Shown here one piece after another: positions 7,688 through 17,339 of a stretch of 64,000 bases of DNA (the first letter of the stretch is position 1; each line of letters starts with the position of its first letter). The notes beneath the pieces were generated by a model that was not told the DNA's origin, ran no database searches, and worked only from the letters and a program-made list of their open reading frames with translations. Origin of the DNA: Paenibacillus oleatilyticus. Its GTDB lineage: Bacteria; Bacillota; Bacilli; Paenibacillales; NBRC-103111. The stretch is from positions 1-64,000 of the forward strand of contig NZ_JAHNZO010000004.1 of assembly GCF_018998565.1 (NCBI RefSeq), written 5' to 3'. Position numbers and translations under genes: made by a program.

Positions 7688-10600
7688 TCATTGATCCGCC
7701 GAACGAGCCCACCGCAGCAGAAGTACGGCCGCTTCCGCCCGTGTCGTATGCTCTTGCGGCGCAAAGCGCCCATTCTCCCGCCCTTGAATGAACCCGTGCT
7801 GCCGGGCGGCGGCAATATAGCCCTTGGCCCAGTCGGGAATATCCGCCTCGTCCGCAAACATCGAGAGCTCCGCTTCGGGCCCTGCTTGCAAGTTAGAGGC
7901 GCGAGCCGTCATCGCGGTCATCTCGGCCCGCGTCACTTGCGCATCCGGACGGAAACTTCCGTCCTCATACCCGTCAACGATCCCGCGCTGTACGGCCATC
8001 GACACAGCTTCGGCGGCCCAAGACGGGATGGCTTCCTGATCCACGAAGGCTGCCGACGCAGGAACGGTCGACCCCGACTTGTCGAATCCCTTAGTCCGGA
8101 CCAGCATCGCGATGAACTGGACCCGGGTGACCGGGTCGTTCGCCCGGAACGTTCCGTCCTCGAACCCATCGACGATGCCGCAGCCGGAGGCATCCGAAAC
8201 CGATGACTCCGCCCAATGTCCGGACATATCGGTAAACCGCACCTTCGCCACCGGGACGCAAGCTGCCGAAGAACCGGCAGGCTTATCGGGTACAGCGGGC
8301 TGTTGGTTGGGCACTGCCGGCTTCTGCGGCACTTTAGGCTCCTCGACAGGAGCCGGGCCGCCTCCCCCCGCATTCCCCCCGGAGGAAGAGTCCGACGGCT
8401 GCTCCGGGGCAGCCTCCCGATGAACGCGCACCGTATACGTCCGCACAGTTTGCCCGTCCGGCGCCGTTACCGTAATCCGAATCGTTGTTGCCCCAACCTG
8501 CAAGGCAATCGGCGCAGATGCTTCCCCGCTAAGCGTCACCTTGCCGTTGATCGAGATCCGAGCGTTCGGGTCATAGACCGACGCCGTCACTGTCGTACTG
8601 TCGAGCGAATGGCCTACGCTCGCTTCGTATGCGGTGATTTCACTGTCAAATGCCGGAGACAGCGCCGCATCGGTCAGCCTTAGACCGGTTAAGCCGGCGC
8701 TCGTGCTTGCCTTGCGGGTGACCTCCACCGTGTAGGCCTGCGTGCTGACGCGGTCTTGGGCAGTTACCATAATCGTGAGGCGGTTGACACCAACCTGAAG
8801 CTCGACCGGTTGGGATGGCTGATGACTTGCCGCTTCTCTGCCGTTAACGGTCAGCAGCGCATTCCGGTCATAGACCGATGCCGTCACCGTCATGCTCGTC
8901 ACCCCATGCTCGACAGCCGCTTCATAATGAACAATGCCGCTATCGAATGCCGGGCTCAAAGTTCCTTCAGATAACAGGAGCCCGTTTAAGAGGACATTGG
9001 AGCTCGGCTTCCGATGTACCATCACCGTATACGACTGCGTCGTGACTCCGTCTTGCGCGGTCACCGCGACCGTTATCGGATTGGCCCCCACCTGAAGCTC
9101 CACAGGCAGGACCGCCTCTCCGCTTGTAAAAGATTGCCCGTTAATACGTATCGAGGCTTCGCTGCTCGCCGCCTTTGCCCGCACCGTCAGCGCGTAGACG
9201 TCATTCGTGACGGTCGCCGTATAGCGCGTCGTCCCACCTTGGAATTCCGGAGCCAGAGCCGCGTGACTCAACGTCAGCTCGCTCAATTGCACTTCGCTGG
9301 AGGGCAATCTCGTCACCAGCACGTTGTAGAGCTGAACCGTCGTTCCGTCCTGGGCCGTCACCTGAATCGTGATCGTCTGGGCTCCGACACGGAGCCGAAG
9401 CGGCCCCGAGACGGCTTCGCCGTCTTGAAGCACCAGAACCGAGGCGTTCCCGTCGACAGGCACGGCAGTCACCGTAGTTGCCGTCACCGAATACGGAACT
9501 TGGGCCGTGTACCGGTAAGTCGTCCCGGTGACCGTTTCATTCAACGTCACGCCGCTAAGCTGCAAGGTGTGCAGCAATGCATTGTCCGATACGACCGTGA
9601 ACGTATGGCTCGCGGAAAACGGTCCCGTATTGCCGGCCGCATCCGTCGCCTGCGCCTTCACGGCATGCGTACCTACAGCCAGACTATCCGTCAGCGTGTA
9701 GCTCCACTTGCCTCCCGCGTCGGCCGCCGTTTCCGCCAGCGGCACTTCGTCCACGTACACGCTCACCGTGACACTGGCTTCCGCCGTGCCCGCGATAGCC
9801 GACTTCGACCGGTTCGTCACAGCGCCGTTAGCCGGGCTTGTCACGACAGGCGCCGGAGGGGCCAACGTATCTACCGTGAACCTGATCTCCGCGGATGGCG
9901 GGCTCATATTGCCGGCGGCATCCGCTGCCGTCGCCCTAACCGTATAGATGCCATCGACGAATACGATAGGCGGAATAAAGGTCCAATTGCCTCCAGCATT
10001 CGCCATCACAGTGCCTGCCGGACTTCCGTTTACGACCACATGGACGGTGGCATTGGCTTCTGCAGTCCCTCGAATAACCGGCTTGCTTTGTTTCGTCGCC
10101 GTACCATCGGCCGGAGCAAGGATGACCGGAGCCGCCGGAGCTTGCGTATCTACCGTAAAATGCACGGTGGCGGACGCGGGACTAATATTTCCTGCCGCAT
10201 CCTTCGCCCATACTTTGACCGCATGCCTGCCATCCGTCAGAGCGTCCGGTAGCGAATAAGACCAGTTGCCTCCGGCATTTGCCGTCCCTGCTGCCGTCTC
10301 GGTTCCATCCAAATCAATAATAAGAACTGCCCCCGCTTCGGCGGTCCCGGAGATCATCGGCCGGTTGCTGCCTGTAATGGCCCCGTCGGCTGGTGTAAGG
10401 ATGACCGGGGCTGCCGGAGCTTTCGTATCTACAGTGAAAGAGACCACGGCGGACGCCTGGCTGACATTCCCCGCCGCATCCGCTGCGGTAGCTTTCAGGC
10501 TGTGCGCACCGTCAGCCAAATCCGTAGGCCACAGGTACGTCCACGTGCCGCTGCCGTCTGCAGTCGTCGTGCCGGCCGGAGCCGCGTCCAAATACAACGC

Positions 10601-13600
10601 TACGGTCGCGCCCGCTTCCGCCTGACCGGTAATGACCGGCCGACGGCTGTTGATCCAACCGCCGTTGACCGGTGTACCGATCACCGGCGGTGCCGGAGGC
10701 TGCGTATCTATGGTAAACGATATTTCCGCGGAAGCCGGACTTTCGTTGCCTGCGGCGTCTTTCGCAACCGCCTTGACTTTGTGGATGCCATCCGCCAGCG
10801 CGGCGGCCGGAGTATACGACCATCGGCCGCTTCCGTCCGCGGTCACGGGCAAGCTCGCCCCACCGTCCAACGTGACGTTCACGGTCGCATTCGCTTCAGC
10901 CGTTCCGGTTACCGTCGGCTTGTTGTTCGGAAGAACTGCTCCCGCCAATGGCGCCGTGATGATAGGGGCCACCGGAGGCGTCCGGTCGATGCGAACGACG
11001 GTCCAGGCAATAACGCTGGTATTCCCCGCATTGTCTATCGTCCTTGCGCTCACCGTCGTCTGGCCTTCGGCCGTAATCGTCACCGGGCCCGCATAGGCCG
11101 TCCACGCGAGCGTCGTCGCTCCTGACAAGCTGTATTCCGTTCGGTTCACGCCCGAGCCCCCGCTATCCGTTCCTCCTGCGATCGTTACCGTGACGTCCGC
11201 ATTCGTCCAAGAACCGGCGGATGAACTAAGGGCAGGAGCCGTTGGTGCCGTCCGGTCGATTTTCACGACGGCCGAGGCAATAACGCTTATATTCCCCGCA
11301 TTATCTATCGTCCTCGCACTTACCGTCGTCTGGCCTTCAGCCGTAATCGCCACCGGACCTGTGTACGTCGTCCATGCGAGCGTTGTCGCTCCCGTCAGGC
11401 TGTACTCCGTTCGCTTCACTCCCGAGCCCCCGCTGTCCGTCCCTCCTGTGATCGTCACAGCCACGTTCGGCGTGGAGGTCCATTGCAAGGTCGCCGGACT
11501 TACGGTCGGTACGGTCGGCGCTGTTTTATCCACCTTCACAACAACGGTGTTGGTCGAGCTCATATTTCCGACATTGTCCACCGTTCTCGCGCTCACTGTC
11601 GTTTGACCTTCGGCGGTAATCATCACCGGGCCCGTATAGGCCGTCCATGCGAGCGTCGTCGCTCCTGACAAGCTGTATTCCGTTCGATTCACGCCCGAGC
11701 CGCCGCTGTCCGTTCCTCCGGTGATCGTTACCGTGACGTCTGAATTCGTCCAAGAACCTGCGGATGCGCTAAGGGTCGGCCCTGTCGGGGCTGTCCGATC
11801 GATTTTTACGACGGTCGAGGCGGTAACGCTCACATTTCCGACATTATCCACCGTTCTCGTACTCACCGTCGTTTGACCCTCGGCGGTAATCGTCACTGGG
11901 CCTGTATAGGCCGTCCATGCGAGCGTCGTCGCTCCCGTCAAGCTGTATTCCGTTCGGTTCACGCCCGAGCCGCCGCTATCCGTTCCTCCCGTGATCGTCA
12001 CCGTGACATCCGAGTCGGTCCATGAACCTGCGGATGCGCTAAAGGATGGCGCCGTCGGGGCTGTCCGGTCGATTTTTACGACGGTCGAGGCGATAACGCT
12101 CGTATTCCCCGCATGGTCTACCGTTCTTGCACTCACCGTCGTTTGGCCCTCGGCCGTAATCGACAATGACCCGGTGTATGTCGTCCACCCCAACGTCGTC
12201 GCTCCCGTCAAGCGGTACTCCGTACGGTTCACGCCCGAGCCTCCGCTGTCCGTTCCCTCTGTGATCGTCACCGCGACGTTTGCCGCAGAGGTCCATTGCG
12301 AGGTCGCCGGAGTAACCGCCGGAGCAGTCGGCGCCGTCTTATCAATGGACACCACGGCAGTCCCGACGCTGCTGATGTTCCCTGCGTTGTCGATCGTTCG
12401 CGCACTTACCGTCGTTTGGCCCTCGGCCGTGATCGTCACCAGACCGGTATACGTCGTCCAAGCCAGCGTCGTCGCGCCGGATAAGCTGAACTCCGTACGA
12501 TTCACGCCGGACCCACCGTTATCGGTTCCGGACGTAATCGTTACCGCGACATCGGAGGCCGTCCATGACGCTGCCGAAAGCTTGACTACCGGCTGCGTCG
12601 GCGCCGTGCGATCGATTTTGACGACGGCCGTCGCGATTGGGCTTATATTGCCTGAGAGGTCTATCGTTCTTGCGCTAATCGTGGTTTGTCCGTCATTCGT
12701 AATGATTATCTTGTCTCCATCGTTGTAAGGCGTCCAGCCGAGTGTCGTCGCCCCGGACAAGCTGTACTCCGTACGGGCGACCCCGGAGTCCGCATCCGTG
12801 CCCGGCGTGATCACCGCCGTTACGTCTTGTGTGCTCCACTCGGGGCCCGGGCCGCTAATCGCCGGTGCCGTAGGCGGCGTAAAATCAAACGTGAGCTTAT
12901 ATACGTTCACATTGGTTTCCCAATTCTCGTCATATCCGCCTATAGCATACACATCATTCCCGAATACCGACAGTTGGGCATTGGTAAGCTGTCGAATCGT
13001 AGCCGTATCCTTTGTCCATTGGTTCGTCGCCGGATCGTATATATAGAAATACTTTTTTCCCATCACCAGCACTTTGCCGTTCGGCAGCGTCACCTGGGCA
13101 TGGCGGAAAAACGTGTCGCCTTCAAACGGCAGATTCCCCGCCTTGGTCCACGTATTATTCGATGGATCGTACAAATAACCATCGAAGCGGTAGACGTAAT
13201 GGCTCTGCCCGCCGGTAACGAGAACGCGTCCATCCTTTAGCGTGCTCTGTGCGGCATCGTAAATGGGATAAGGATAAGGAGCCGCTTCCTCCCAACGATT
13301 CATACCCGGATCGTATACATAGGCCTGATTATACATCGTGCTGCGGTCCGCTCCCGACCAAATCTCGTTCGCACCGCCTACGATAAGCACCCGGCCGTCC
13401 AGCAAGGTGCCTTGGGTGTTTCCGAATATACTCCCTACCGGCAATGACGCGCCATCAGACCAGGTATTGGAGTAGGGGCTGTAAATTTTGGCCACGTTAT
13501 TGTAAACGTATCCTGTCCCCGGGACGAACTTCGACCCGCCTGTGACAAGCACTCTTCCGTCCTTCAGCATGCTTTGCTTGTGATAAGAAAGCTGCAAGGG

Positions 13601-13876
13601 CGGCGCAAGCGAAGTCCAGGACCGATCCGTCGGGTTGAATGTATAAGAATACCGCGCAAAAGTAGATGAATTTGCCTTTTGTCCCCCGGTCACCATGATG
13701 CGGTTGCCGGACTGCACCGCACTGGACGTAACGCCCGAAATATTTTCCGGCAAGTTCGCCGAATCCGGCAATTGTTCCATCATGACTGCCGCATGCGCAA
13801 GCTGCCCTCCCCCTGCAAGCACGCTCATGAAAAAGACTGCGCTCCAGAACAGTCTCCGTAACGTGATATGGATCAA
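7688..13876 (-). CDS. Giant S-layer-anchored multidomain surface protein
   Basis: Secreted protein of about 2062 residues. In order (numbering from the longest frame, 13921): a signal peptide ending near AHAAVMM (about 50), a Kelch-type propeller (about 55-343, repeated LxDGRVLVTGG), seven Ig-like repeats of about 90 residues (344-979, TEYSLSGATTL, DxxGN), five bacterial Ig-like repeats (980-1445, AGNxSPAS), four cadherin-like beta-sandwiches (1446-1833, VTAQDG), a Pro/Gly-rich linker, and three SLH domains (about 1890-2077) that bind pyruvylated cell-wall polymer. TTG 13876 is chosen because GAAGGAG lies 11 nt upstream; the longer TTG 13921 start has no ribosome site and would delay the signal peptide. 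Probably a cell-surface adhesion or carbohydrate-interacting protein; no catalytic domain is seen. Confidence 0.93.
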   Translation of the reverse strand: MIHITLRRLFWSAVFFMSVLAGGGQLAHAAVMMEQLPDSANLPENISGVTSSAVQSGNRIMVTGGQKANSSTFARYSYTFNPTDRSWTSLAPPLQLSYHKQSMLKDGRVLVTGGSKFVPGTGYVYNNVAKIYSPYSNTWSDGASLPVGSIFGNTQGTLLDGRVLIVGGANEIWSGADRSTMYNQAYVYDPGMNRWEEAAPYPYPIYDAAQSTLKDGRVLVTGGQSHYVYRFDGYLYDPSNNTWTKAGNLPFEGDTFFRHAQVTLPNGKVLVMGKKYFYIYDPATNQWTKDTATIRQLTNAQLSVFGNDVYAIGGYDENWETNVNVYKLTFDFTPPTAPAISGPGPEWSTQDVTAVITPGTDADSGVARTEYSLSGATTLGWTPYNDGDKIIITNDGQTTISARTIDLSGNISPIATAVVKIDRTAPTQPVVKLSAASWTASDVAVTITSGTDNGGSGVNRTEFSLSGATTLAWTTYTGLVTITAEGQTTVSARTIDNAGNISSVGTAVVSIDKTAPTAPAVTPATSQWTSAANVAVTITEGTDSGGSGVNRTEYRLTGATTLGWTTYTGSLSITAEGQTTVSARTVDHAGNTSVIASTVVKIDRTAPTAPSFSASAGSWTDSDVTVTITGGTDSGGSGVNRTEYSLTGATTLAWTAYTGPVTITAEGQTTVSTRTVDNVGNVSVTASTVVKIDRTAPTGPTLSASAGSWTNSDVTVTITGGTDSGGSGVNRTEYSLSGATTLAWTAYTGPVMITAEGQTTVSARTVDNVGNMSSTNTVVVKVDKTAPTVPTVSPATLQWTSTPNVAVTITGGTDSGGSGVKRTEYSLTGATTLAWTTYTGPVAITAEGQTTVSARTIDNAGNISVIASAVVKIDRTAPTAPALSSSAGSWTNADVTVTIAGGTDSGGSGVNRTEYSLSGATTLAWTAYAGPVTITAEGQTTVSARTIDNAGNTSVIAWTVVRIDRTPPVAPIITAPLAGAVLPNNKPTVTGTAEANATVNVTLDGGASLPVTADGSGRWSYTPAAALADGIHKVKAVAKDAAGNESPASAEISFTIDTQPPAPPVIGTPVNGGWINSRRPVITGQAEAGATVALYLDAAPAGTTTADGSGTWTYLWPTDLADGAHSLKATAADAAGNVSQASAVVSFTVDTKAPAAPVILTPADGAITGSNRPMISGTAEAGAVLIIDLDGTETAAGTANAGGNWSYSLPDALTDGRHAVKVWAKDAAGNISPASATVHFTVDTQAPAAPVILAPADGTATKQSKPVIRGTAEANATVHVVVNGSPAGTVMANAGGNWTFIPPIVFVDGIYTVRATAADAAGNMSPPSAEIRFTVDTLAPPAPVVTSPANGAVTNRSKSAIAGTAEASVTVSVYVDEVPLAETAADAGGKWSYTLTDSLAVGTHAVKAQATDAAGNTGPFSASHTFTVVSDNALLHTLQLSGVTLNETVTGTTYRYTAQVPYSVTATTVTAVPVDGNASVLVLQDGEAVSGPLRLRVGAQTITIQVTAQDGTTVQLYNVLVTRLPSSEVQLSELTLSHAALAPEFQGGTTRYTATVTNDVYALTVRAKAASSEASIRINGQSFTSGEAVLPVELQVGANPITVAVTAQDGVTTQSYTVMVHRKPSSNVLLNGLLLSEGTLSPAFDSGIVHYEAAVEHGVTSMTVTASVYDRNALLTVNGREAASHQPSQPVELQVGVNRLTIMVTAQDRVSTQAYTVEVTRKASTSAGLTGLRLTDAALSPAFDSEITAYEASVGHSLDSTTVTASVYDPNARISINGKVTLSGEASAPIALQVGATTIRITVTAPDGQTVRTYTVRVHREAAPEQPSDSSSGGNAGGGGPAPVEEPKVPQKPAVPNQQPAVPDKPAGSSAACVPVAKVRFTDMSGHWAESSVSDASGCGIVDGFEDGTFRANDPVTRVQFIAMLVRTKGFDKSGSTVPASAAFVDQEAIPSWAAEAVSMAVQRGIVDGYEDGSFRPDAQVTRAEMTAMTARASNLQAGPEAELSMFADEADIPDWAKGYIAAARQHGFIQGRENGRFAPQEHTTRAEAAVLLLRWARSADQ
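8420..9585 (-). repeat. Four cadherin-like coding repeats
   Basis: Four units of about 97 codons inside the SLH protein gene, each ending in a VTAQDG-(x)-YTV-type strand. The units are divergent at DNA level. Confidence 0.75.
9585..10985 (-). repeat. Five bacterial Ig-like coding repeats
   Basis: Five units of about 93 codons, each starting with D(T/R)xxPxxPxI and ending in DAAGNxSPxS. They are moderately diverged. Confidence 0.8.
10985..12890 (-). repeat. Seven near-identical Ig-like coding repeats
   Basis: Seven units of about 270 nt. The middle copies share very similar DNA, for example the block encoding GGTDSGGSGVNRTEYSL. The similarity suggests recent duplication or gene conversion; assembly collapse or copy-number variation would be expected here. 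Confidence 0.85.
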
Positions 13877-14043
13877 ACTCGAATTCACTCCTTCAAAAGT
13901 TCCTTGTTCCTTTTGGTCCAAATAGTTACATCTAGAGTACCAAATGGAATAACCGAAGGATATTAACTTTGGTTAACTCCGAACCGTTAAATTTTTTATC
14001 GAGATCGTGTTGTTGTATAATTTTTGGATGAAGAGAGGTCCTT

Positions 14044-14052
14044 ATGAAATGA
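14044..14052 (+). promoter_or_regulatory. Minimal upstream ORF (Met-Lys-stop)
   Basis: ATG AAA TGA, preceded by AGAGAGGT at 14032-14039, ends 10 nt before the DUF2625 start; its TGA lies inside the ribosome site (TGAGGTG) of that gene. Possibly a two-codon upstream ORF affecting translation, or coincidence. Confidence 0.25.
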
Positions 14053-14062
14053 GGTGCTATCC

Positions 14063-14725
14063 ATGAAATCGTTGGATGAACTGATTGACGAAACGGAATC
14101 GACATGGCTGGAAGTGCAGGATTGGGTTGCCAAAGCGACCAACACCGTCGAGATTTTACCCGCGAATCCGCACGAAGCCGCGGAAGTGCTGCATCAACTG
14201 CAAGTGACGACCCGATCCGCATTGGGGATAGTTGCGTATTATACGGGCGGCATCCTCATCGAGAACGGTTGGCTGCGCATCTTAGGTTCCGGCAGTCGAC
14301 GGCTGCCGAGGAATTTGATCACGTGGAATGAAATCGGCGCCGATGGAAAAAGCACGAGATTCCCCTCATCGTTCTTGATCGCCGACGACGTAGTAGGCGG
14401 CTTTTTTGCGCTGAACGGCGGGGCCTTCGAGGGCAAACCGGGAGATGTATTTTATTTTGCTCCCGATACCTTGGAGTGGGAAAGCCTGGATATAGGGTTT
14501 TCGGATTTTTTATATTGGGCTTGCTTTGGCGATGTGCAAAAATTTTATGAGACTTTTCGGTGGGAAGGCTGGGCGGAAGAGATTTGGCCTATCGATGGAA
14601 ATCAGGGAGTGTCGATTTATCCGTTCTTGTGGGCGGACGGCGGCCCCGTTACCCATCGCGCCAGATCCGTCGTTCCGATCGAGGAACTATGGAAAATTTC
14701 TGTAAACGATAGTAAACTTAAATGA
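14063..14725 (+). CDS. DUF2625 family protein
   Basis: Protein of 220 residues matching DUF2625: N-terminal KSLDELIDETESTWLEVQDW, central GGILIENGWLRILGSGSRRL, and the GDVFYFAPDTLEWESLDIGF block with following YWACFGD. ATG 14063 is chosen because GAGGTG lies 6 nt upstream; the GTG at 14054 is part of that site. It looks soluble and cytosolic. The biochemical role is unknown; by family distribution it may belong among stress or contact-dependent immunity-like proteins, but I see no partner. The upstream region holds TATAAT at about 14015-14020. Confidence 0.88.
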   Translation: MKSLDELIDETESTWLEVQDWVAKATNTVEILPANPHEAAEVLHQLQVTTRSALGIVAYYTGGILIENGWLRILGSGSRRLPRNLITWNEIGADGKSTRFPSSFLIADDVVGGFFALNGGAFEGKPGDVFYFAPDTLEWESLDIGFSDFLYWACFGDVQKFYETFRWEGWAEEIWPIDGNQGVSIYPFLWADGGPVTHRARSVVPIEELWKISVNDSKLK

Positions 14726-14769
14726 GAAAGGTCTACACCGATTTCATCGAAAATGGGGCGTGATCGCTT

Positions 14770-15063
14770 GTGAGAAACTCCTTCATCCTTGGGCTGGGCT
14801 GCTTGCTCGTTGTCGCACTGACCGCTATGTTTTTGCAAGACCCTGCCATATTTTATACGTATGCCGGGATATTCGGGCTGATTTTTACGGGAGCGGCGGC
14901 CATCCTTACCGGTTCCAACGTAAGCGGTGATCGGGCGAGGGCTAACTATTGGATCAGTACCGCCAATGATAGGGCAGCCAGAGGGAAGTGGGCAACGTAT
15001 TGTTTTATGATCGGATTCCCCAACCTGCTCCTGGCCGCCGTCGTATATTTCAGTTCGCTGTAA
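14770..15063 (+). CDS. DUF5316 family small membrane protein
   Basis: Membrane protein of 97 residues with three predicted transmembrane segments (residues 4-22, 28-46, 76-95). The motif VSGDRARANYWISTANDRAAR between helices 2 and 3, and the C-terminal FMIGFPNLLLAAVVYF, fit DUF5316. GTG 14770 is the only start that keeps the first helix; the ribosome site (GGGGCGTG) is weak. It follows the DUF2625 gene by 44 nt and may be cotranscribed with it. Function unknown. Confidence 0.8.
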   Translation: MRNSFILGLGCLLVVALTAMFLQDPAIFYTYAGIFGLIFTGAAAILTGSNVSGDRARANYWISTANDRAARGKWATYCFMIGFPNLLLAAVVYFSSL

Positions 15064-15071
15064 ATCGAAAA

Positions 15072-15111
15072 AAAGCCGTGCAAGTCCTTCAACCAAGGAC
15101 CGCACGGCTTT
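15072..15111. terminator. Strong nested hairpin terminator
   Basis: AAAGCCGTGC/GCACGGCTTT stem with an inner AGTCCTT/AAGGAC(C) stem. The minus strand ends in seven T and the plus strand in TTTAAA, so it serves the converging DUF5316 gene and the frameshifted gene. Confidence 0.85.
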
Positions 15112-15118
15112 AAACCCA

Positions 15119-15530
15119 TCAGCGAATCGGGATCCGCATTTCAAGTTCCTTATAAAATTCGATTTGCGGCATCGCATAGGTCGTCAGACGAACGGGCTGC
15201 TCTTGATCCAGCGGCGAGAACTCTTGTACGTACGAATAGGCCTCTCCGTTCTTCCCGACGAGCTTCAAGCTTTTGCGCTCCAACGCCTTTCCGTTCTGGA
15301 CAAGACTTATTAACCCCTCCTGATTACCGGGAAGCGGCCCGGTAATGCCACAGCTCCTGCATCGCCTGACGTGCCCCTTCCACTGTCTTCGGATCGAGCT
15401 CCGTCATCGGCTTTCCGATCAACTGTTCTGCTGCAAAAGCCTTCTGCGGCACCTGCGCCGCCGGAATCGAAGCCATAAATAAGCCGGCCGCCGCAACCGT
15501 TATTGCGATCAGGATTTTATAAGGTTTCAT
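15119..15530 (-). pseudogene. Frameshifted secreted protein gene
   Basis: Gene for a roughly 137-residue exported protein. From ATG 15530, with GAGAGGAAGA upstream, it encodes a signal peptide (KILIAITVAAAGLFMASI) and then the region EQLIGKPMTELDPKTVEGAR, but runs into a stop at about 15324 just after AMQELW. The next frame takes over with ITGPLPGNQEGLISLVQNGK and continues as coding-like sequence to TGA 15119-15121, followed directly by a strong terminator. One base lost or gained near 15345 explains this. It is a recent pseudogene, a sequencing error, or less likely a programmed shift. The family is not recognised. Confidence 0.75.
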
Positions 15531-15807
15531 TGTACATCTTCCTCTCACGCATATTCCATACACCCCATTAGAGTGTTGGCGCTCTCCGTTTGGTTCCCGG
15601 CGGCGCAAATTTTTTTTCGCCAAGCTTTCGCGGGGTGCAAAATTCCATGCTCCGACGACTCTTTTAACATTTCAAATTTTTGCCTTAATTGTGTTTATCA
15701 AGTAGAATAGTTCCGTACCTTATTCGCGCGAGGAGGCCGGTGTTCTTTTCTTATTCGACATGTCATATTTTTTTAGTTGAGAGATTATTCCGGAGGCGGT
15801 GATCCTG

Positions 15808-17244
15808 ATGTCCGATCCGAACGAATTCGGGTCCCAATATTTCGAGAAAATATTAAATATGGTCGACGTGGGTGTCCATCTGGTGAACCGGGAGGGCACG
15901 ACCGTCTTTTATAACGACAAAATGGCGGAGATCGACGGCCTTGCGCGGAAGCAGGTGCTGCATAAAAATATTTTTCACGTCTACCCTTCCTTAACCCACG
16001 AAACGAGCACGCTGGCCAAGGTACTGCAGACCGGGCAAGAGGTGCCCGAAAAAATACAAACCTACGTCAACGTCACGGGCAAACGCATTACGACCATCAA
16101 CCGCACGTATCCGCTCTTCGATAACGGTCAGCTCACGGGCGCCCTGGAGGTCGCCAAGGACATTACGAGCATCGTCCAGCTTCACGACCAGATTCTGGAC
16201 CTGCGCCACCAGCTGTACCAAGCCAAGCAGAAGGACGGCAAAAAAACGGGCGCGGCCCGCTATCATTTCAGCGACTTAATCGGAGAGAGCCCGGCGTTTC
16301 TGGAAGCGGTTTCTACGGCCAAAAAAGCTTCACGCACCAGCTCCCCTGTCTTCATCTGCGGGGCTACGGGCACGGGCAAGGAGTTGTTCGCCCAGAGCAT
16401 GCACAATGCGAGCGTCCGCCGCAATCATCCGTTCATCGCGCAGAACTGCGCCGCCGTACCCGGCGACCTGATGGAGGGCATCATGTTCGGCACGACCCGA
16501 GGCGCGTTCACCGGAGCGGTGGACCGTGCGGGCTTGTTCGAGCAGGCCAGCGGCGGCACGCTGTTTCTGGACGAGATCAATAGCTTGGACCTGCTGCTTC
16601 AGGCCAAGCTGCTGCGGGTGCTGCAGGACGGCATCGTGCGGCGAATCGGAGCGACGACGGAGCAGCAGGTGAACGTCAGAATCGTCGCAGCGATGAACAT
16701 GGAGCCGCAGGAAGCGCTGGACAAGGGCATTTTGCGGCACGACCTCTTTTTCCGGCTCAATGTCGTCAATCTGCAGCTTCCTCCGCTGCTGCGCAGGCAG
16801 GAGGACATTCCGCTGCTTGCGCAGCATTTTATCGAGAAGTTCAATCCGATGTTTGGCATGAAAATTACGGGACTGGCTCCGTCCGCCATGCAGCGGTTCA
16901 TGGCCTACGCCTGGCCCGGTAACGTCCGCGAATTGGGGCATGCGATCGAATCCGCCTTCAATATGATCGAGCCGGAAGAGGAGATCATTGAGGAGCATCA
17001 CCTGCCCGCGAATCTGAGGGAGGCTCCCTGTCCCGTGCCGGTTCCCGCTCTGCGAAAGCCGGACCTTACCGCTTTTCCGGCAGGGAAATTAACGGACCGG
17101 ATGAAGCAGATGGAGCGGGAGGCGATCGTCGACGCGCTCAAGCGTCACGGGTATAACATCAGCCTTGCCGCGCAAGCGTTGGGCATCAAGCGGCAGGCTT
17201 TGCAGTACAAGCTGAACCGGTACGGGATCGCGAGGAAGCCGTAG
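15808..17244 (+). CDS. Sigma-54-dependent activator, RocR-like
   Basis: Enhancer-binding protein of 478 residues. It has an N-terminal PAS sensor (about 15-125), a sigma-54 interaction AAA+ domain (about 160-390) with Walker A GATGTGKE, the sigma-54-contacting GAFTGA loop and Walker [10 protein letters not shown], and a C-terminal Fis-type helix-turn-helix ([20 protein letters not shown]). GGAGG precedes ATG 15808 by 11 nt. It lies directly upstream of a consensus -24/-12 promoter and kamA, so it very probably activates lysine 2,3-aminomutase expression, with lysine or a derivative sensed by the PAS domain (inference). Bacillus RocR, which controls arginine catabolism, is the closest known type. 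Confidence 0.93.
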   Translation: MSDPNEFGSQYFEKILNMVDVGVHLVNREGTTVFYNDKMAEIDGLARKQVLHKNIFHVYPSLTHETSTLAKVLQTGQEVPEKIQTYVNVTGKRITTINRTYPLFDNGQLTGALEVAKDITSIVQLHDQILDLRHQLYQAKQKDGKKTGAARYHFSDLIGESPAFLEAVSTAKKASRTSSPVFICGATGTGKELFAQSMHNASVRRNHPFIAQNCAAVPGDLMEGIMFGTTRGAFTGAVDRAGLFEQASGGTLFLDEINSLDLLLQAKLLRVLQDGIVRRIGATTEQQVNVRIVAAMNMEPQEALDKGILRHDLFFRLNVVNLQLPPLLRRQEDIPLLAQHFIEKFNPMFGMKITGLAPSAMQRFMAYAWPGNVRELGHAIESAFNMIEPEEEIIEEHHLPANLREAPCPVPVPALRKPDLTAFPAGKLTDRMKQMEREAIVDALKRHGYNISLAAQALGIKRQALQYKLNRYGIARKP

Positions 17245-17284
17245 AGGAGGAATTTTATCGGCGCGGGCCCAGCATCTCCCAATA

Positions 17285-17302
17285 TTGGCACGTTTTTTGC
17301 TT
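17285..17302 (+). promoter_or_regulatory. Sigma-54 promoter of kamA
   Basis: TGGCAC-N5-TTGCT (17286-17301) matches the -24/-12 consensus, with GG at 17287-17288 and GC at 17299-17300. The predicted transcription start is about 17312, giving a leader of about 28 nt before ATG 17340. The activator gene ends 40 nt upstream. Confidence 0.88.
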
Positions 17303-17339
17303 GTTAAATTAGCGAAAACGATTGATGGAGGTGCTCTGG

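Noticed and set aside
9014..10252. Long plus-strand ORF of 412 codons inside the SLH gene
   Set aside because: Antisense shadow of a GC-rich, repetitive coding region; Arg/His-rich composition, no ribosome site, no family motif.
10985..12890. CRISPR-like periodicity
   Set aside because: The period of about 270 nt is due to in-frame protein repeats; there are no short repeats with unique spacers.
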